Shown here: in pieces, positions 60,940-64,000 of the stretch | Layout of the letters: each line of letters starts with the position of its first letter | Position numbering within the stretch: position 1 is the stretch's first letter | Assembly: GCA_051251595.1 (NCBI GenBank) | Contig: JBPOFA010000001.1 | Span: 186,001 to 250,000, forward strand | Origin: NORP110 sp051251595 | Lineage (GTDB): Bacteria; Pseudomonadota; Alphaproteobacteria; Rhodobacterales; Rhodobacteraceae | Reading direction: 5' to 3' | DNA length: 64,000 nucleotides | The notes under the pieces: model-generated | Told to the model about the DNA's origin: nothing | The model's database searches: none | Seen by the model: only the letters and a program-made list of their open reading frames with translations | Program-made: the position numbers and the translations under genes

Positions 60940-62004
60940 ATGCTATTTGATTTGCCAGATCACGAAACCCTGTACCGGGCCTTATGTGCCCGTGATGAAA
61001 CCTATGAGGGGCGCGCCTTTGTTGGCGTGACCAGCACCGGGATTTTCTGCCGCCTGTCCTGCCCCGCGCGAAACCCAAAGCCAGAGAACTGCAAGTTTTT
61101 CGGCTCTGTTTCCGAATGTATGGAGGCAGGCTTTCGCCCCTGCAAACGATGCACCCCCCTTGCCAAAGGCATGGAGGCCGATCCCGCAGTTAAGACCCTG
61201 GTCGAAGCGCTGAACAATGACCCCGGAAAGAGGTGGAGCGAGACCGATATCGTCCGCCTGGGGCTGGATCCGTCTACTGTGCGGCGGTCCTTTAAGCGCC
61301 ACTATGGCGTGACGTTTCTGGACATGGCGCGGATGACCCGCATTCGGCACGGGGCCAAAACACTGGAATCCGGCGACCGCGTTATCAATGCCCAGATTGA
61401 TGCCGGGTTTGAATCCGGCAGCGGGTTTCGGGCTGCTTTCGCCCGCGTCCTGGGCGTCGCGCCCTCCAAATTTTCAGGTGGAGAGCTGCTAAAAGCGGAT
61501 TGGTTCGACACGCCTTTGGGCGCGATGATCGCGGTGTCGGACAAACGCCATCTTTTGTTGCTGGAATTCTTCGAACGCAAATCGTTGGTGACAGAACTGA
61601 AGGCCCTGCAAAAGGGTTCAAATGGCAGCATTGGTGTTGGGCGGTTTGAGCCCACGGAACAGATCAACGCGGAAATTTCGGCCTATTTTCGCGGAGAGTC
61701 AGCTAGATTTGAAACACCGCTTGCGCCTTTGGGCACTGCATTTTCAAAATCCGTTTGGGCCAAGTTGCGTGAGATCCCCGTCGGGGCCACGCAAAGCTAT
61801 GGCGACATTGCCAAACAAATTGGCCAACCAACAGCAACACGCGCCGTGGCCCGGGCGAATGGTGCAAACCCAATTGCAATTGTCGTGCCCTGCCACCGTA
61901 TCATTGGTGCCGACGGGTCGTTGACCGGCTATGGTGGGGGTCTTTGGCGGAAAAGATGGCTGATCGAGCACGAAGCCATGTTGGCCCAAAACGGCCCGGG
62001 CTAA
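60940..62004 (+). CDS. ada: Ada-type DNA repair methyltransferase and regulator
   Basis: Ada repairs O6-methylguanine and methylphosphotriesters and, once methylated, activates its own operon. The 354 residues have the zinc/phosphotriester domain with Cys37, Cys41, Cys68 and Cys71 (GIFCRLSCP; RPCKRCTPL), an AraC-type DNA-binding region (about 100-165) and a C-terminal methyltransferase with the acceptor cysteine at about 318 in IVVPCHRIIGADG. All four zinc cysteines and the PCHR motif are intact, so it is the full bifunctional form. It is convergent with gyrB across a hairpin. Confidence 0.95.
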   Translation: MLFDLPDHETLYRALCARDETYEGRAFVGVTSTGIFCRLSCPARNPKPENCKFFGSVSECMEAGFRPCKRCTPLAKGMEADPAVKTLVEALNNDPGKRWSETDIVRLGLDPSTVRRSFKRHYGVTFLDMARMTRIRHGAKTLESGDRVINAQIDAGFESGSGFRAAFARVLGVAPSKFSGGELLKADWFDTPLGAMIAVSDKRHLLLLEFFERKSLVTELKALQKGSNGSIGVGRFEPTEQINAEISAYFRGESARFETPLAPLGTAFSKSVWAKLREIPVGATQSYGDIAKQIGQPTATRAVARANGANPIAIVVPCHRIIGADGSLTGYGGGLWRKRWLIEHEAMLAQNGPG

Positions 62005-62013
62005 TCCGGGCCG
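61992..62013. terminator. Bidirectional hairpin between ada and gyrB
   Basis: CGGCCCGG-GCTAAT-CCGGGCCG is a perfect 8-bp stem around the ada stop codon (TAA at 62002-62004), in the 31-bp gap to the convergent gyrB stop. It lacks clear U tracts, so it may be a termination-competent or mRNA-end-protecting hairpin for both genes. Confidence 0.55.
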
Positions 62014-62035
62014 CCTGAATTGCAAAGATTAGACC

Positions 62036-64000
62036 CTAAAAGTCCAGGTTCTCGACGGACAAGGCGTTCTGCTGAATAAAGTCGCGCCGCGGCTCGACAA
62101 TATCACCCATCAGTTTTGTAAAGATATCATCCGCATCCGCGAGATCCTCTACCTTGACCTGCAACAGCGTCCGCGCTTCTGGATCCAAAGTTGTTTCCCA
62201 CAACTGGTCTGGGTTCATTTCCCCAAGCCCTTTGTACCGTTGCATGGACAGACCTTTTTCACCTTCGTTCAGAATGGCATTCAACAAATCAGATGGCCCA
62301 TAGACGGTGACTTCGCGTTCCTTGCGCATCAGCTTGGCAGGGTTGGTGTACACATCCCGCGTCTCGGTAGAGATTTGCGCAAGACGGCGCGCCTCACCAG
62401 AGCGAAGCACAGCGCCATCCAAGGTGCGGATTTCTTCCACGCCCCGCAGAACCCGCGCCAAGCGAATACCGTGATCTTGGGTAATACGCCCTTGCCAGCC
62501 TTTTTCATATTCGACGGCGACCAGATCCAACCGGCGGGCCACGTCATCAGCAACGGCCTGCAGATCTCCATCCGCTTTGCCCGGATCAAACGCCCCGGCC
62601 AGCGCGGCTTGTTCCAGAACATGGCGTGGATAATGGGTTGGGAAGGCATCCAGAATCCGGCGGAATTTCCGGGCCCCTTCGACAACGCGCGCAAGATCAG
62701 CACCAGCGATCTGTTCACCTGACGGCAATTGCAAAATTGCGCCATCAATCCCCATTTCGATCAGGTAATCATCAAACGCACCCTGATCTTTCAGATACAC
62801 CTCTGACTTGCCTCGAGACACCTTGTACAAGGGGGGCTGCGCGATATACAGGTATCCGCCTTCGATCAGCTCTGGCATCTGACGGAAAAAGAACGTCAGC
62901 AAAAGCGTACGAATGTGGGCACCGTCAACATCGGCATCGGTCATGATCACCACCTTGTGGTAACGCAGTTTCGAAATGTCGAACTCATCCCGTCCAATGC
63001 CGGTGCCAAGCGCTGTGATCAACGTACCGATCTCGGCGCTGCCCAACATCCGGTCAAACCGGGCCCGTTCAACGTTCAAAATCTTACCGCGCAAAGGCAG
63101 CACAGCCTGATTAGCACGGGACCGCCCCTGTTTGGCCGATCCCCCGGCAGAGTCACCCTCCACCAGGAACAGTTCGCGTTTGGCCGGGTCACGTTCCTGA
63201 CAATCCGCCAGCTTCCCAGGCAAAGACGCCACATCAAGCGATGACTTCTTGCGCGTCATTTCGCGGGCCTTTCGGGCAGCCTCGCGGGCTACGGCAGCCT
63301 CAACCATTTTGGTGACAATCAACTTGGCCTCGTTCGGGTGTTCTTCGAACCATTCGCCCAGCTTTTCGTTAACCAAACCCTCTACCGCTGGCCGCACCTC
63401 GGAACTGACCAGCTTGTCCTTGGTCTGGCTACTGAATTTTGGATCGGGCACCTTCACCGACAAAACGCATGTCAGCCCCTCACGGGCGTCGTCACCGGTA
63501 AAGTTGATCTTTTCCTTACGGGCGATCCCAGAGGACCCCGCATAAAGGTTCATGGTTCGCGTCAGCGCGCCCCGCAGCCCGGCAAGGTGTGTCCCACCAT
63601 CGCGTTGCGGAATGTTGTTGGTAAAGGGCAAAACCGTTTCGTGATAACTGTCATTCCACCACATCGCGACTTCGACGGTCATGCCGTCTTTTTCGCCCGT
63701 GAAAAAAATCGGTTCTTCGATCATCGAAGCTTTGGAGCGGTCAAGGTAGCGCACGAATTCGCGCACGCCGCCCTCGTAAAACAGCTCTGACTCCAAGGCT
63801 TCGGCGGGCCGTTCATCGCGCAATTTGATCCGCACACCGGAATTCAAAAATGCCAATTCGCGCAGGCGGTTTTCCAACGTCTTGAAAACGAAATCACGGT
63901 TCGAAAACGTATCCAGAGAGGCAAGGAAGCGTACCTCTGTGCCCTTCTTTCCGTTGGCATCCCCGACAACTTTCAAATGCTCGGTGGTTTCGCCATGTTC
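62036..64000 (-). CDS. gyrB: DNA gyrase subunit B, 5' end outside the window
   Basis: GyrB is the ATPase/Toprim subunit that drives negative supercoiling. The visible part (about 655 residues) has the Toprim motifs LVEGDSAGGSAKQGRSRANQ with its glutamate and MTDADVDGAHIRTLLLTFFF with the DxD pair, the ALGTGIGRDEFDI hinge, and the GyrB-specific C-terminal QLWETTLDPEARTLLQV. The frame runs off the right edge with no start, so the ATPase N-terminal domain lies outside. It is convergent with ada. Confidence 0.97.
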   Translation of the reverse strand, partial: EHGETTEHLKVVGDANGKKGTEVRFLASLDTFSNRDFVFKTLENRLRELAFLNSGVRIKLRDERPAEALESELFYEGGVREFVRYLDRSKASMIEEPIFFTGEKDGMTVEVAMWWNDSYHETVLPFTNNIPQRDGGTHLAGLRGALTRTMNLYAGSSGIARKEKINFTGDDAREGLTCVLSVKVPDPKFSSQTKDKLVSSEVRPAVEGLVNEKLGEWFEEHPNEAKLIVTKMVEAAVAREAARKAREMTRKKSSLDVASLPGKLADCQERDPAKRELFLVEGDSAGGSAKQGRSRANQAVLPLRGKILNVERARFDRMLGSAEIGTLITALGTGIGRDEFDISKLRYHKVVIMTDADVDGAHIRTLLLTFFFRQMPELIEGGYLYIAQPPLYKVSRGKSEVYLKDQGAFDDYLIEMGIDGAILQLPSGEQIAGADLARVVEGARKFRRILDAFPTHYPRHVLEQAALAGAFDPGKADGDLQAVADDVARRLDLVAVEYEKGWQGRITQDHGIRLARVLRGVEEIRTLDGAVLRSGEARRLAQISTETRDVYTNPAKLMRKEREVTVYGPSDLLNAILNEGEKGLSMQRYKGLGEMNPDQLWETTLDPEARTLLQVKVEDLADADDIFTKLMGDIVEPRRDFIQQNALSVENLDF

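Overview
The window reads as chromosomal DNA from an alphaproteobacterium of the Roseobacter group (Rhodobacterales). The basis is the set of recognisable proteins and their order: alphaproteobacterial-type SerC followed by SerA, an RsfS-RlmH-GpmI-EnvC-like-CtpA-RppH series, an IalB-family protein, a Hint-domain protein, UMF1-type MFS and VUT transporters, and gyrB beside ada. Coding density is high, genes are tightly packed on both strands, and many neighbours share ATGA stop/start overlaps. I saw no rRNA, tRNA, CRISPR array or complete insertion sequence.

Layout. 0-5.4 kb is an accessory-looking stretch: ugd (UDP-glucuronate supply), a glycine-rich lipoprotein, a retron-type reverse transcriptase with a structured upstream non-coding segment, and an A+T-richer fusion of a sulfotransferase with a capsule-type glycosyltransferase. 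5.4-14.4 kb holds leucine biosynthesis (leuB, leuD, leuC) interleaved with a DMT permease, a LysR regulator facing an NAD(P)-binding protein, a membrane protein and an endonuclease/exonuclease/phosphatase-fold protein. 14.8-22.5 kb carries an MscS channel and the rsfS-rlmH-gpmI-envC-like-ctpA-rppH series, covering ribosome silencing and maturation, glycolysis, cell-wall remodelling and mRNA decapping. 22.5-32.4 kb has a membrane alpha/beta hydrolase, a C-terminally truncated dnaE2 without imuA/imuB, a GNAT and a nucleotidyltransferase-like gene, a lytic transglycosylase lacking a signal peptide, and rnr.

32.4-46.5 kb is largely amino-acid metabolism: dapE and dapD for lysine and diaminopimelate, then divergent serB and serC-serA. 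Between them lie a Hint-domain protein, a bacterial ionotropic-glutamate-receptor-like channel, a HAD phosphatase, a LOG-family protein, rlmN and an IalB-like protein. 46.5-64 kb contains a calcineurin-like phosphoesterase, a hybrid histidine kinase, recQ, yggT, an MFS transporter, mepA, a phytase-like esterase, a queuosine-precursor transporter, a small independent transcript with an 18-codon ORF, arfB, a pirin, pncB-pncA (NAD salvage), trhO, ada and the 3' part of gyrB, which runs off the right edge.

The most interesting items are: (i) a prokaryotic glutamate-receptor-like channel (35602-36654) whose pore has lost the K+-channel TVGYGD-type filter; (ii) the retron-type RT with hairpins upstream; (iii) a short transcription unit at 56.24-56.46 kb whose ribosome-binding region can pair with roughly the last 17 nt of 16S rRNA; (iv) the sulfotransferase-glycosyltransferase fusion; (v) the truncated orphan dnaE2; and (vi) several tiny ORFs that are translationally coupled or unusually placed. 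All assignments come from reading the sequence and from family knowledge; no database search was run.
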